A stretch of 64,000 bases of DNA from Cyclobacteriaceae bacterium (GTDB taxonomy: Bacteria > Bacteroidota > Bacteroidia > Cytophagales > Cyclobacteriaceae), in contig JALHOT010000004.1 in NCBI GenBank assembly GCA_022842845.1, positions 124,001 to 188,000 on the forward strand. Direction: 5' to 3'. Under the pieces are notes generated by a model, which saw nothing but the letters and a program-made list of their open reading frames with translations, made no database searches and was not told the origin of the DNA. Numbering within the stretch: position 1 is the stretch's first letter; the number at the start of each line of letters is the position of its first letter. The translations under genes were made by a program, and so were the position numbers. Positions 36,191 to 46,863 of this stretch are shown here, piece by piece.

Positions 36191-38270
36191 GAAGTCCATA
36201 TTACTTCGAGTTCGTGTTGCATTTCTCTTTGTAGCCTTATTCGCCATTGCAGTGGTGGTGAAGGTAGGGCATGTACAAATAATTGAAGGAGAAAAGTGGG
36301 CTGCTATGGGTGAGCGTATTTCTTTTGATTATAAGGCAGTCAAGGCCACTCGTGGTAATATCTATTCAGATAACGGTAGCTTGCTGGCCACCTCACTTCC
36401 ATTTTACAAAATTGCTTTTGATGCCACTCTTCCGAAGGATGAAGTATTCAAAGCAGGTATTGATTCGTTAGCCTATCACTTGTCTGCTTTCTTTAAAGAC
36501 AAATCGAAAACCGACTACAAGCGTATGTTGGTTGATGCCAGGGCATCTGGAAAGCAATATGTAGTGATCAGCCGTAAGCAGATCGATTATCAGGATAAAA
36601 AGAAAATGATGAGCTGGCCTATTTTCCGTGAAGGAAGATTGCGCGGTGGTGCCATCTTCGAGAAGGTAGATGTGCGTTATAGACCTTTCTCTAACCTGAG
36701 CAGGCGAACCATTGGCTTTATTAACGAAGATGATAAAGGTGCTGGTCTTGAATACAGCTTTAACAATTACCTGGGTGGTCAGGATGGTTACGCCTACTAC
36801 CAAAAAATTGCCGGTGGCATCTGGAAGCCCATCTTCGATGCGAACAATGTGAAAGCCGTTGATGGCATGGATTTGCAAACAACACTGGATATCAATCTAC
36901 AGGATGTTACCGAAACGGCTCTCTATAATGCCATGATGGAACACAATGCAGATGATGGACTGGTGGTAGTAATGGAGGTGAAAACAGGAGAGATCAAAGC
37001 TATCTCAAACTTGAGCAGTGATGGTAAGGGTAATTTCTCTGAGCGTTTCAATTTTGCAACGGCCGGTTTATTTGAGCCTGGTTCCACCTTTAAGTTGGTA
37101 ACCATGATTGCCCTCTTAGAAGATAGCAATGTAGAACTAACAGACACAGTGGATACCGGTAATGGTGAGGCAATTTTCTATAATAAGAAAGTAAGGGATC
37201 ACGAAGAAAAGGGCTTAGGTAAAATATCAGTTCAAGAAGCATTTGAGCATTCTTCGAACGTAGCGATGGCTAAGTTGGTGAACAAACAGTTTGGTAATAA
37301 ACCACAGAAGTTTGTCGATTATGTAGATCGATTGAAATTATCACAGCCGCTGGGCATACAAATAACAGGTGAGCCACAACCTAAGATTCACCGCCCGGGA
37401 GAAAAAGGCTGGAGTGGTATATCATTACCCTGGATGGCTTATGGTTATGGTTTTGAGATAACGCCATTGCACACCTTAACACTTTTCAATGCGGTGGCCA
37501 ATGATGGAAAAATGATCAAGCCTGTTTTTGTGAAAGCAGTGAAGAAGGCTGATGATATAGAAGAGTCATTCGAAACAGAAGTGCTTGATGATAAGATCTG
37601 CTCTAAGAAAACATTAACAAAGCTCAAGTTGATGCTAGAGGGCGTAGTAGAACGGGGCACTGCCAAAAATATTAAGGGAACGCACTATCGCATTGCCGGG
37701 AAAACAGGTACTGCGCAAATTTTAGAGAATGGCCGATACACACAGCGTTACCTAACCTCTTTTGTAGGTTACTTTCCTGCGCACGAGCCAAAATATAGTG
37801 CTATAGTTTTAATCAAGAATCCAAGAGGCTGGCAGCAGTATGGCAGTAGTGTAGCCGCGCCAGTGTTTAAAGAAATCGCTGATAATATCTATTCAAGAGA
37901 TGTTGAGCTGCACATGGCGATGGATAATAAAAGACTGGTAGAAGAAGGTGTTTTGCCTGTGATCAGAGGTGGCAAGCAGGAGGAAATTACGATGTTGTGT
38001 AATGAGTTGGGTATTTCAACTCATTCACAAACAGAAGAAGAGTGGGTGAAAACAGGCAAGTCGGGTAGTGGTGTGAATTTAAAAAAGGCCATTATCGGAA
38101 AGGATATAGTACCAGATGTAACTGGCATGACCTTCCGTGATGCCATCTATTTATTAGAGCAATCAGGGCTCAGGGTTTTTTATGAAGGAAAGGGAAGAGT
38201 GGCATCACAATCACTTAGCCCTGGTGCAAGAATTAATAAGGGAGATAGAATTTATATACGCTTAAGTTAA
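36180..38270 (+). CDS. ftsI: Septal penicillin-binding protein FtsI (PBP3) with PASTA domain
   Basis: A 696-residue class B transpeptidase that cross-links septal peptidoglycan together with FtsW. The GTG at 36180 overlaps ftsL. An N-terminal membrane helix (about residues 8-30) is followed by the pedestal domain and the transpeptidase domain with Ser302 in GSTFKLV, SSN in EHSSNVAMAK and KTG in AGKTGTAQ. The C-terminal ~55 residues form one PASTA domain (VPDVTGMTFRDAIYLLEQ), as is usual in Bacteroidetes. The gene overlaps murE at TAATG, implying tight coupling. Residues and lengths look fully functional. Confidence 0.96.
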   Translation: MNIKKSILLRVRVAFLFVALFAIAVVVKVGHVQIIEGEKWAAMGERISFDYKAVKATRGNIYSDNGSLLATSLPFYKIAFDATLPKDEVFKAGIDSLAYHLSAFFKDKSKTDYKRMLVDARASGKQYVVISRKQIDYQDKKKMMSWPIFREGRLRGGAIFEKVDVRYRPFSNLSRRTIGFINEDDKGAGLEYSFNNYLGGQDGYAYYQKIAGGIWKPIFDANNVKAVDGMDLQTTLDINLQDVTETALYNAMMEHNADDGLVVVMEVKTGEIKAISNLSSDGKGNFSERFNFATAGLFEPGSTFKLVTMIALLEDSNVELTDTVDTGNGEAIFYNKKVRDHEEKGLGKISVQEAFEHSSNVAMAKLVNKQFGNKPQKFVDYVDRLKLSQPLGIQITGEPQPKIHRPGEKGWSGISLPWMAYGYGFEITPLHTLTLFNAVANDGKMIKPVFVKAVKKADDIEESFETEVLDDKICSKKTLTKLKLMLEGVVERGTAKNIKGTHYRIAGKTGTAQILENGRYTQRYLTSFVGYFPAHEPKYSAIVLIKNPRGWQQYGSSVAAPVFKEIADNIYSRDVELHMAMDNKRLVEEGVLPVIRGGKQEEITMLCNELGISTHSQTEEEWVKTGKSGSGVNLKKAIIGKDIVPDVTGMTFRDAIYLLEQSGLRVFYEGKGRVASQSLSPGARINKGDRIYIRLS

Positions 38271-39733
38271 TGGCAGAATTGAAGGACATATTGTACAGAG
38301 TACCCCTCACCTCAACATTCGGTAATATGAATGTGGAGGTTAGCAATATTGCTTTTGATTCACGTGCAGTGAAGAGTGGATTTTTATTTGTGGCAGTCAA
38401 GGGCTCGACTTCTGACGGGCATGCGTTTATCGATAAAGCTGTAGCGAATGGTGCAGCGGTAATTATTTGTGAAACCTTACCCCCCACAATCAATGAAAAA
38501 GTTACCTACATCACAGTCAAAAGCAGTGCTCAGTCATTGGGAATTATTGCTGCTAACTTTTTTGGCTCTCCGTCACAAAAATTAAAACTCGTAGGTGTTA
38601 CTGGCACCAATGGGAAAACAACTACAGCAACGCTACTCTATCAGCTTTTCAGCGCTTTGGGCTACCGTTGCGGATTGTTATCCACAGTTGTGAATAAAAT
38701 TGTGGATAAAGAGGTGCTTGCAACGCATACCACCCCCGATCCTATACAACTCAATTCATTGTTGAGTGATATGCTGCAAGCGGGTTGCACCCATGTATTC
38801 ATGGAAGTGAGTTCACATGCGGTAGATCAGGAACGTATCGCTGGTTTACAATTTACAGGAGCCTTATTTACCAACATCACTCACGATCATCTTGATTATC
38901 ACAAAACATTCGACAATTATATCCGCGCCAAGAAGAAATTCTTTGATGAGTTAAGCAGCAATGCATTTGCATTGGTGAATGCTGATGACAAGCGAGGTAT
39001 GGTGATGCTTCAAAACACGAAAGCTAAAAAGCAATCTTTCGGCTTGAAGAAGATGGTTGATTTCAAAGGAAAAATTATTACCAACTCAATAGAAGGGTTA
39101 GAACTGGAAATCAACAACAGAATTGTTTGGTTTAAGTTGATTGGTGATTTCAATGCCTACAACCTGTTGGGTGTATATGGTGCGGCAGTCTTGCTTGGAG
39201 AAGATTCTGATGAGGTACTCCGACATTTATCAAACCTGCAGGGAGCACCCGGCAGATTTGAATTAGTAATGCCCGGTTCAAAGGTTACAGCCATTGTTGA
39301 TTATGCGCATACACCCGATGCTTTGAAAAATGTATTGGATACCATTGCCCAATTCAGAACAGGAAATGAACAAGTAATTACCGTGGTAGGCTGTGGTGGT
39401 AATAGAGATAAAACGAAGCGTCCTTTAATGGCCTCTATTGCTTGTCGCATGAGCGATAAGGTTGTACTCACTTCTGATAATCCACGCGATGAAGAACCCA
39501 TGGATATCATCCGAGAAATGCAAACAGGTGTTCTGCCAACGGAAGCAAAAAAGACACTTGTGATGGCGGATCGTGAAGAAGCTATTAAAACTGCTTGCAT
39601 GATGGCAAAAGAACGTGACATCATTTTAGTGGCGGGAAAAGGACACGAAAATTACCAGGAGATTAAGGGTGTCAAGCATCCTTTTGATGATAAAGAGGTA
39701 GTAGCACGAATGTTAAAGTTGATTATTAGTTAA
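38270..39733 (+). CDS. murE: UDP-N-acetylmuramoyl-L-alanyl-D-glutamate--2,6-diaminopimelate ligase
   Basis: A 487-residue cytoplasmic ATP-dependent ligase that adds the third amino acid of the peptidoglycan stem peptide. The ATP loop GTNGKTTT begins at Gly112. DNPRDEEP in the C-terminal domain is the signature for meso-diaminopimelate as substrate; lysine-adding MurE lack the DNPR form. Mur-ligase domains 1, 2 and 3 are in order. Its start shares bases with the ftsI stop and mraY begins 5 bp after its end. Confidence 0.97.
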   Translation: MAELKDILYRVPLTSTFGNMNVEVSNIAFDSRAVKSGFLFVAVKGSTSDGHAFIDKAVANGAAVIICETLPPTINEKVTYITVKSSAQSLGIIAANFFGSPSQKLKLVGVTGTNGKTTTATLLYQLFSALGYRCGLLSTVVNKIVDKEVLATHTTPDPIQLNSLLSDMLQAGCTHVFMEVSSHAVDQERIAGLQFTGALFTNITHDHLDYHKTFDNYIRAKKKFFDELSSNAFALVNADDKRGMVMLQNTKAKKQSFGLKKMVDFKGKIITNSIEGLELEINNRIVWFKLIGDFNAYNLLGVYGAAVLLGEDSDEVLRHLSNLQGAPGRFELVMPGSKVTAIVDYAHTPDALKNVLDTIAQFRTGNEQVITVVGCGGNRDKTKRPLMASIACRMSDKVVLTSDNPRDEEPMDIIREMQTGVLPTEAKKTLVMADREEAIKTACMMAKERDIILVAGKGHENYQEIKGVKHPFDDKEVVARMLKLIIS

Positions 39734-39738
39734 GAAGC

Positions 39739-40974
39739 ATGCTATATTATTTATTCGACTATTTAGATAAGCAATTTGACCTCATGGGAGCAGGTGTATT
39801 TAAATACATCTCATTCCGCGCAGGTATGGCTGCTGTTTTGTCGCTTATTATTACGGTATTCTTTGGCAAAATGCTCATTAATTTTTTGCGCAAGCAGCAA
39901 GTAGGTGAGGATATCCGCGATCTTGGCTTACAAGGTCAGATGGAGAAGAAGGGTACACCCACCATGGGCGGTATTATCATTATCATGGCCATTCTTATTC
40001 CAACCATTCTTTTAGCCAAGCTGGATAATGTCTATGTGATTTTGCTAATCATCTCAACTGTCTGGTTAGGTTTAATCGGATTCCTTGATGATTACATTAA
40101 AGTTTTCAAAAAAGATAAGCAAGGTTTAGCGGGTAGATTTAAAATTATCGGCCAAGTTGGATTAGGACTTATTGTAGGCATAACACTTTCATTTAATGAT
40201 AGTGTAGTCGTGCGTGAAGTGAGTATAAAGCCTGCCGAGCTTGCCAGTCTTGAAATACTATCTCTGCAGGAGCAAGAAAGTAAACTTGAATACAAGGATG
40301 TTCCTTCTACTAAAACAACAGTACCCTTTGTTAAGAATAATGAATTTGATTACGGAAAATTACTTCCATTTATATCAACAGATTATACTTGGATAGTCTA
40401 TACATTGGTGGTGATTGTTATCATTACAGCCGTATCTAACGGTGCTAACATTACCGATGGTATTGATGGTTTGGCAGCTGGTACCTCTGGAATTATAGCT
40501 TTGACGCTGGCTATTTTTGCTTATCTCTCAGGTCGTATTGACTTTAGCTCTTACCTCAACATTATGTACATACCCAACTTAAGTGAGTTGGTAATTTTTT
40601 GTACTGCATTGGTGGGGGCATGTCTGGGTTTCTTATGGTACAATGCTTATCCCGCTCAAGTCTTCATGGGCGATACAGGAAGTCTTACTTTAGGTGGTGT
40701 CATTGCCGTGATTGCACTCGCAGTACGTAAGGAATTATTGATACCAATTCTTTGCGGTATTTTTCTGATCGAGAGTTTATCAGTGATTATGCAGGTATCC
40801 TATTTTAAATACACAAAGAAGAAATATGGTGAAGGAAGAAGAATTTTTCTGATGTCGCCTTTACATCATCATTATCAAAAATTACAAATCCATGAAGCGA
40901 AGATTGTTACCCGTTTCTGGATTGTTGGAATACTCCTCGCTATTCTCACTCTTGCAACTCTCAAATTAAGATGA
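39739..40974 (+). CDS. mraY: Phospho-N-acetylmuramoyl-pentapeptide-transferase MraY
   Basis: A 411-residue integral membrane enzyme with about ten helices. It transfers phospho-MurNAc-pentapeptide to undecaprenyl phosphate, giving lipid I. Catalytic and magnesium-binding motifs are seen: [39 protein letters not shown] and PLHHHYQ. It is ~50 residues longer than the E. coli enzyme because of a charged insertion at about residues 160-215, which is typical of Bacteroidetes MraY. It overlaps murD by four bases (ATGA). Confidence 0.97.
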   Translation: MLYYLFDYLDKQFDLMGAGVFKYISFRAGMAAVLSLIITVFFGKMLINFLRKQQVGEDIRDLGLQGQMEKKGTPTMGGIIIIMAILIPTILLAKLDNVYVILLIISTVWLGLIGFLDDYIKVFKKDKQGLAGRFKIIGQVGLGLIVGITLSFNDSVVVREVSIKPAELASLEILSLQEQESKLEYKDVPSTKTTVPFVKNNEFDYGKLLPFISTDYTWIVYTLVVIVIITAVSNGANITDGIDGLAAGTSGIIALTLAIFAYLSGRIDFSSYLNIMYIPNLSELVIFCTALVGACLGFLWYNAYPAQVFMGDTGSLTLGGVIAVIALAVRKELLIPILCGIFLIESLSVIMQVSYFKYTKKKYGEGRRIFLMSPLHHHYQKLQIHEAKIVTRFWIVGILLAILTLATLKLR

Positions 40975-42320
40975 AGCAAAGACTCGTCATATTAGGGGCC
41001 GGAGAAAGTGGAACAGGGGCTGCAATGCTAGGCCTTAAGAAGGGCTATGAAGTGTTTGTGTCCGATCAAGGTTTAATAAAGGATAATTACAAGCAGGAGT
41101 TATCGCGTAATGGTATTGGCTTTGAGGAAGGCAAGCACACCGAAGAGTATATTACGAATGCAAATCTTCTAATTAAGAGTCCTGGTATTCCTGATAAAGC
41201 TGAAATAATTAAGAAATGTAAAGCAGCAGGCATCGAGATTATTGATGAGTTGGAATTTGGTTTCAGGTTTATCAAGGGTAAAGTAATCGCCATTACCGGT
41301 ACCAACGGTAAGACAACAACTACACTGCTTACCTATCATTTACTAAAGCAAGCTGGCGTTAAAGTAGCACTGGCGGGTAACGTAGGTTTTAGTTTGGCCA
41401 GACAAATTGCGGAACAGGACCACGATTGGTATGTCATTGAAATAAGCAGCTTTCAGTTGGATGGCACCAATTCTTTCAAGCCAGCCGTTGGCGTACTACT
41501 CAATATTACACCAGATCATTTAGATCGCTATGAATATCAGTTAAATAATTATGTAAACTCAAAATTCAGAATACTCCGACACATGGATGGTTCGGATACT
41601 TTCATCTATTATCAAGATGATACGATTCTGAAACATGAAGTTAAGTCAAGAGTAATAGCAGCCAGTGTATTGCCAATCTCCTTAACAGATCAATCCACGC
41701 CTGTTCACTACGATGGCAGTCAGATGAGTTTTGGTTTTTCAGAAGCATTTAAGATTGCTCAAAATGAAACTACCCTAAGGGGTCCTCATAACTTAATTAA
41801 TACCATGGCTGCTGTGGCAGCTGTTCAGGTGGCAGGTTTACATGAGCAAGCGATCCGTTCAGGACTAAAAACCTTTGTGAATGCACCACACAGATTAGAA
41901 TCGGTCGCAGTGATTAATGGTGTTGAGTTTGTGAATGACTCAAAAGCAACTAATGTCGATTCTGTTGTTTATGGATTGGGAAGTTATGCCGGTCCTCTCG
42001 TTTGGATTGCAGGTGGTGTTGACAAGGGAAACGATTATTCATTAATCGCTCAGGAGGTTAAGAAAAAAGTAAAAACACTGATTTGCCTGGGTAAGGAAAA
42101 CGATAAGTTGAAGAAAGCATTTGCCGGTGTAGTGCCTTCCATCTTAGAAACACAAAGCGTAAAGGACTTAGTTAAGATGGCTTTAGCAGAGGCAAAAAAA
42201 GGTGATGTCGTTTTATTATCTCCTGCCTGTGCAAGCTTTGATCTCTTTAAAAACTACGAGGACAGAGGTAACCAGTTTAGGACTGCCGTTTTAGAATTAA
42301 AAAAAGAAGTGGAGGGCTAA
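40971..42320 (+). CDS. murD: UDP-N-acetylmuramoylalanine--D-glutamate ligase
   Basis: A 449-residue cytoplasmic ligase adding D-glutamate to UDP-MurNAc-L-alanine. The N-terminal Rossmann part has [11 protein letters not shown], the ATP loop is [12 protein letters not shown] (near residue 108), and NDSKATN and [17 protein letters not shown] are the C-terminal family signatures. It starts within the mraY stop and ends 4 bp before ftsW. Confidence 0.97.
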   Translation: MKQRLVILGAGESGTGAAMLGLKKGYEVFVSDQGLIKDNYKQELSRNGIGFEEGKHTEEYITNANLLIKSPGIPDKAEIIKKCKAAGIEIIDELEFGFRFIKGKVIAITGTNGKTTTTLLTYHLLKQAGVKVALAGNVGFSLARQIAEQDHDWYVIEISSFQLDGTNSFKPAVGVLLNITPDHLDRYEYQLNNYVNSKFRILRHMDGSDTFIYYQDDTILKHEVKSRVIAASVLPISLTDQSTPVHYDGSQMSFGFSEAFKIAQNETTLRGPHNLINTMAAVAAVQVAGLHEQAIRSGLKTFVNAPHRLESVAVINGVEFVNDSKATNVDSVVYGLGSYAGPLVWIAGGVDKGNDYSLIAQEVKKKVKTLICLGKENDKLKKAFAGVVPSILETQSVKDLVKMALAEAKKGDVVLLSPACASFDLFKNYEDRGNQFRTAVLELKKEVEG

Positions 42321-42324
42321 TACG

Positions 42325-43503
42325 ATGGATAGGCTAAAAGTATGGGCTGACAAGAATCTGCAAGGTGACAAGGTTATCTGGGCTGTTGTCTTTGCCTTGT
42401 CTATGATTAGCATATTGGTTGTATACAGCTCTATCGGAACCTTAGCATACAAGCGCACGGTTAGCCCAGAGAAGTTCTTGCTAACACATACCATGCATGT
42501 CTTTATCGGTCTTGCAGCCATGTGGTTTGCTCATAAAGTTGATTATCGTTACTATTCTAAAATATCAAAGATTGCATTACTCGTTAGTGTGCCATTATTG
42601 ATTTATACTTTTACTAACGGAACAACCATCAATGATGCTGCCCGCTGGATTCAGATTCCCATCATTGGCACTTCTTTTCAGCCATCTGATTTTGCCAGCT
42701 TGGCATTGATCGTGAACCTGGCAAGTATGTTGGCCAAGCGTCAGCAAAACATTGATGATATCAAGGAATCGCTGATTCCAATTCTCTTCTGGTGCGGAAT
42801 TATTTGCGGATTGATTGCACTTACCAATTTATCAACAGCGGTGTTATTATTAATCACCTGTATGTTGATCATGTTCATTGGTCGTGTACCGGCACGTTAT
42901 CTCGCCATGCTTGTCTTTGTAGGCTTATTATTTGGTGCATTGGCAGTTGCTTTTGGTGTTCGTGGTGAAACAGCTAAGAATCGTATTAAGAATTTTGTGA
43001 ATGGTACTGAGCTTCCTTTCCAGGCGAAGCATGCGCGCATTGCCATCGCTACCGGAGGGATTACAGGAAAGGGTCCTGGTAACAGTGATCAGCGAAACAT
43101 CCTTCCACATCCCTATTCAGATTTTGTATATGCCATTGTGATAGAAGAATATGGTATGATTGGTGGTATCGTGGTGTTGGTGTTGTACCTGGTCCTATTG
43201 CACCGAGGGATGAAGGCTGCCTACAATAGTGAGCGTGCCTTTGGTGGATTGCTGTCCGCAGGATTAAGCTTTGACTTGGTCTGCCAGGCCATGGTCAACA
43301 TGGGAGTTGTCGTTGGCCTAGGTCCTATTACAGGTCAACCCTTGCCATTGATTTCGATGGGAGGTACCTCCATGGTATTTACCGGACTTGCTTTGGGTAT
43401 TGTATTAAGTGTGAGCAGAGGTGAGCAGCAGGATGAAGTATGGGATAAGCAAAGTGGTGAACAAGAAGTAAAAGAAAAAAATGAAACTGCGAAAGCAGCT
43501 TAA
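42325..43503 (+). CDS. ftsW: Septal peptidoglycan glycosyltransferase FtsW
   Basis: A 392-residue SEDS-family membrane protein with about ten helices. FtsW polymerises lipid II into septal glycan with its partner FtsI. The SEDS signature GPITGQPLPLISMGGTSM is near residue 335, and the conserved extracellular segment AARWIQIP and FQPSDFA are present. A charged cytoplasmic tail (QQDEVWDKQSGEQEVKEKN) ends the protein. The cluster position decides FtsW rather than RodA. A repeat-bearing gap of 73 bp follows. Confidence 0.95.
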   Translation: MDRLKVWADKNLQGDKVIWAVVFALSMISILVVYSSIGTLAYKRTVSPEKFLLTHTMHVFIGLAAMWFAHKVDYRYYSKISKIALLVSVPLLIYTFTNGTTINDAARWIQIPIIGTSFQPSDFASLALIVNLASMLAKRQQNIDDIKESLIPILFWCGIICGLIALTNLSTAVLLLITCMLIMFIGRVPARYLAMLVFVGLLFGALAVAFGVRGETAKNRIKNFVNGTELPFQAKHARIAIATGGITGKGPGNSDQRNILPHPYSDFVYAIVIEEYGMIGGIVVLVLYLVLLHRGMKAAYNSERAFGGLLSAGLSFDLVCQAMVNMGVVVGLGPITGQPLPLISMGGTSMVFTGLALGIVLSVSRGEQQDEVWDKQSGEQEVKEKNETAKAA

Positions 43504-43506
43504 GAT

Positions 43507-43563
43507 AGCTACGAGCTACCGGCTTCGAGCTTTGAGCTCGGGGCTGACAGCTCGAAGCCTGTA
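43507..43563 (+). repeat. Dispersed hairpin element, copy B, between ftsW and murG
   Basis: Related to 35720-35777. It contains an inverted repeat TACCGGCTTCGAGCT (43517-43531) and AGCTCGAAGCCTGTA (43549-43563) pairing at 14 of 15 positions around a 17-base loop. It sits directly after the ftsW stop codon inside the operon, without a T tract, so it is not a standard terminator. Confidence 0.65.
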
Positions 43564-43576
43564 ACTGAAAATAAGA

Positions 43577-44686
43577 GTGAAAGAAACAAAACCATATCGT
43601 CTTATCATCAGCGGAGGAGGTACCGGAGGACATATATTTCCGGCTATTGCCATCGCGAATGAGTTCCGTCATCGTCACCCGGATGCACAAATTTTATTTG
43701 TAGGTGCGCAAGGCAAAATGGAAATGGTGCGTGTGCCTGAAGCTGGCTATAAAATTATAGGTTTATGGATCAGCGGGCTGCAGAGAAAACTCACCTGGAA
43801 AAACTTATTGTTCCCTTTTAAGCTTGTATTCAGTTATATACGAGCAGCGGCCATACTACAAAGATTTAAACCGCATGCTGTTATTGGCACTGGAGGTTAT
43901 GCGAGCGGTCCTATTATGATGGCTGCAACCCGCTTAGGTTACAATGCAGTAATTCAAGAGCAGAATTCTTTTGCCGGGCTTGCGAATAAGCAAGTAGCTA
44001 ACCGGGTTAAAAAAGTATGTGTGGCTTACGAAGGCATGGAAAATTATTTTCCTAAAGATAAGATTGTCTTAACTGGAAATCCTGTTCGCAAAGATCTTCT
44101 GGATATTGAATCCAAAAGAGCCAAAGCCTTGAATCACTTTGGTTTCGATTCAAACAAGAAAACACTTCTTATCATAGGAGGCAGTCTTGGTGCCAGAACA
44201 ATCAATAAGAGCATAATTAAATGTATCGATAAACTTCAGGAGACAGGTGTGCAAATTATTTGGCAAACCGGTAAAGGATATTATGCAGCCAGCAAAGAGG
44301 CCTTATCAGGTCAGGATTTAAGAAGAATCCGCCTGCATGATTTCCTGAAAGAAATGGATTTGGCTTATGCTGCTGCTGATGTAGTGATTTCAAGAAGTGG
44401 AGCACTGGCGGTATCTGAGCTTTGTATTGCCGGAAAGGCAACCATACTCGTGCCCTCACCTAATGTGGCAGAAGATCATCAAACAAAAAATGCCATGGCC
44501 TTGGTTAATAAAGAGGCGGCAGTGTTGGTGAAGGATGGTGATGCAATGAAGACACTGGTAGATACAGCATTGACGCTCTTGTTTGATGAGGTACGTTGCC
44601 AACGATTACAGAAAAACATTAAAGCATTGGCGAAGCCAAGCGCAACAAGTGATATAGTAAATCAAATTGAAGCATTGATTAAGTGA
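43577..44686 (+). CDS. murG: UDP-GlcNAc--lipid I N-acetylglucosaminyltransferase MurG
   Basis: A 369-residue peripheral membrane glycosyltransferase (GT28) that makes lipid II. It begins with GTG at 43577. GGGTGGHIFPAIAIA near residue 14 is the N-terminal G-loop; GTGGYASGPIMMAA, QEQNSFAGLANK and the UDP-GlcNAc site ISRSGALAVSELCIAGKATILVP with EDHQTKNA follow. All are normal for the family. Its stop overlaps the murC start (GTGA). Confidence 0.97.
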   Translation: MKETKPYRLIISGGGTGGHIFPAIAIANEFRHRHPDAQILFVGAQGKMEMVRVPEAGYKIIGLWISGLQRKLTWKNLLFPFKLVFSYIRAAAILQRFKPHAVIGTGGYASGPIMMAATRLGYNAVIQEQNSFAGLANKQVANRVKKVCVAYEGMENYFPKDKIVLTGNPVRKDLLDIESKRAKALNHFGFDSNKKTLLIIGGSLGARTINKSIIKCIDKLQETGVQIIWQTGKGYYAASKEALSGQDLRRIRLHDFLKEMDLAYAAADVVISRSGALAVSELCIAGKATILVPSPNVAEDHQTKNAMALVNKEAAVLVKDGDAMKTLVDTALTLLFDEVRCQRLQKNIKALAKPSATSDIVNQIEALIK

Positions 44687-46077
44687 GACTAGACCAATAC
44701 GATAATATTTATTTCCTGGGAATCGGAGGCATAGGCATGAGTGCTCAGGCACGCTGGTTTATTAAAAAAGGACTTCGCGTCTTTGGATACGATAAAACTT
44801 CGACTGCTTTAACAGAAGCGCTTCAAGCTGAAGGGATGCAAATTCATTTTAATGATGCTGTTGAGGCCATTCCCGCATTAGTGAAAGATAACAAAGAGAA
44901 GACACTGGTAATCTATACACCTGCCATTCCTAAAGATCATGCTGAACATGCATATTTACAAGAGCAAGGTTTTACCATATTAAAGCGCTCAGAAGTGCTT
45001 GGGCTGTTGACTAAGAATTACAAGACCATAGCAGTAGCGGGTACACATGGAAAAACCACCACATCATCTATGGTGGCCCACATATTGAAAGTAGCGAACC
45101 AAAATATGGTTGCTTTTCTGGGAGGCATTACAACCAACTACGAATCAAACCTTGTCATGAATGGAGAAGTGACAAAGGAGACAGTCGTGGTTGTAGAAGC
45201 AGATGAGTTTGATCGTTCGTTCTTAAAATTATTTCCTGAAATAGCGATCATCACTTCTGCAGATCCGGATCATCTTGATATTTATGGTGATCACGAAAGC
45301 GTTATTACTTCATTCAGAGATTTTGCAAAACAAATCAACCAAAATGGTTCATTAATCATCCATGAATCGATTGACCAATTATTAACCACTGAGCTATCCG
45401 GCATCAACAAGGTTAATTACAGTATGAGCCGGGGAGACTTTTTTGCCGAGCATATTACTTCGAAAGGAGGATTTTTTGAGTTTGATCTTCACGGTTTTGG
45501 GAAGGTGCAACATATTACTCTCGGTATCCCTGGTTTTCATAATGTAGAAAATGCTATAGCCGCGGCAATAGCCACTCATAAAGCAGGTGTTGATTTGGCT
45601 ACCATTAAACAAGCACTTACTACATTCAAGGGTGTTAAACGCAGGTTCGAGTTTATCTTGAAAGGTAACCATGTTACCTACGTGGATGATTATGCTCACC
45701 ATCCAACAGAAATTGAAGCATTCTTGCGTTCATTGAAATCAATGTATCCACGTAAAAAGTTGACAGTCATCTTTCAGCCTCACTTGTTTACACGCACCCG
45801 TGATTTTGCGAAGGGCTTTGCTGATAGTTTAAGCATTGCTGATGAATTGTTTCTGATGGAGATATATCCGGCAAGGGAGCTCCCCATCCCGGGTGTAGAT
45901 GCAGACATTATATTTAAAGATGTTACCTGTAAAATAAAGACCAGATGTTCTAAAGAGGATCTAATGGCAAAACTTTCATCAAGTACTATAGATCTGGTGG
46001 CCACTGTAGGGGCTGGTGATATTGATACGTTTATTCAACCTATTAAGAAAATGTTGATTGAAAAGTATGAAGCTTAA
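44683..46077 (+). CDS. murC: UDP-N-acetylmuramate--L-alanine ligase MurC
   Basis: A 464-residue cytoplasmic ligase adding L-alanine to UDP-MurNAc, the first stem-peptide step. The GTG at 44683 overlaps the murG stop. FLGIGGIGMSAQARWF is the N-terminal UDP-binding loop, AGTHGKTTTSSM the ATP loop near residue 118, and VDDYAHHPTEIEA and FQPHLFTRTRDF are MurC signatures. It overlaps ftsQ by 11 bases. Confidence 0.97.
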   Translation: MRLDQYDNIYFLGIGGIGMSAQARWFIKKGLRVFGYDKTSTALTEALQAEGMQIHFNDAVEAIPALVKDNKEKTLVIYTPAIPKDHAEHAYLQEQGFTILKRSEVLGLLTKNYKTIAVAGTHGKTTTSSMVAHILKVANQNMVAFLGGITTNYESNLVMNGEVTKETVVVVEADEFDRSFLKLFPEIAIITSADPDHLDIYGDHESVITSFRDFAKQINQNGSLIIHESIDQLLTTELSGINKVNYSMSRGDFFAEHITSKGGFFEFDLHGFGKVQHITLGIPGFHNVENAIAAAIATHKAGVDLATIKQALTTFKGVKRRFEFILKGNHVTYVDDYAHHPTEIEAFLRSLKSMYPRKKLTVIFQPHLFTRTRDFAKGFADSLSIADELFLMEIYPARELPIPGVDADIIFKDVTCKIKTRCSKEDLMAKLSSSTIDLVATVGAGDIDTFIQPIKKMLIEKYEA

Positions 46078-46831
46078 TTTCAACATACGAAACGATGTAA
46101 AAGGGGTGCTGGCATTGGCATCTTTGCTAGTGCTCATTGCTTTTGCCGAACGTGAAACCCACGATACGGCTGTAAAGCAGATATCTATTGATATTGATAA
46201 TGTAGAAGAGAACCACTTCATCGAAGAAGAAGATGTAAGACGATTGATGCAATTCAATCAGCAAAATCTAATCGGGGCTTCAATGGGTAGTATCAGTTTG
46301 AAAGAAATTGAGAAGCGTATCAAAACCGATAAGTTTATTGAAGATGCAGAATTATATAGCGACCTAAAGGGTAACCTATTGGTAAATGTTGAATTACGCA
46401 GACCTATTGCACGTATCGTTCGCAACGATGGACCGGATGCCTACATAGCGGAGGATGGAACCATCATGCCTGTATCTGAAAAATTCACTTCACGTGTAAT
46501 CTTAGTCAGTGGTTCATATGCGCGCCAATTGCTAAGCATGGGAAATCTTAATTACTCAGAGGAAGGCAAATTATTGATGGAACTTATGGAGCTCATAGGG
46601 GAAGACGATTTCTGGAAGGCACAGATTGCGCAACTCGATATCGATTCAAAATTGAATGTTACCCTTTTTCCCCAAGTAGGTGACGAGTTGATTGAATTTG
46701 GTAACCCCGATCAGGCTGAAGAAAAGTTAAAGAAGTTGATGATTTTTTATAAGGAAATATTACCTGTAAAGGGCTGGAATAAGTATAAACGAGTTAATCT
46801 CCAATACGAAGGACAAATCGTTGCGGAATAA
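46067..46831 (+). CDS. ftsQ: Cell division protein FtsQ/DivIB
   Basis: A ~254-residue bitopic membrane protein. The ATG at 46067 is preferred over an in-frame TTG at 46058. A short N-terminal part is followed by one membrane helix (about residues 10-27, VLALASLLVLIAFA), a POTRA-like domain (ISIDIDNVEENHFIEEEDVR) and the FtsQ beta domain (LRRPIARIVRNDGPDAYIAEDG). It links FtsL and the septal synthase to the early ring. The call rests on topology, the POTRA segment and its place between murC and ftsA. Confidence 0.92.
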   Translation: MKLNFNIRNDVKGVLALASLLVLIAFAERETHDTAVKQISIDIDNVEENHFIEEEDVRRLMQFNQQNLIGASMGSISLKEIEKRIKTDKFIEDAELYSDLKGNLLVNVELRRPIARIVRNDGPDAYIAEDGTIMPVSEKFTSRVILVSGSYARQLLSMGNLNYSEEGKLLMELMELIGEDDFWKAQIAQLDIDSKLNVTLFPQVGDELIEFGNPDQAEEKLKKLMIFYKEILPVKGWNKYKRVNLQYEGQIVAE

Positions 46832-46863
46832 ATAAAGAAATAACAACCACTAAACACACAATC

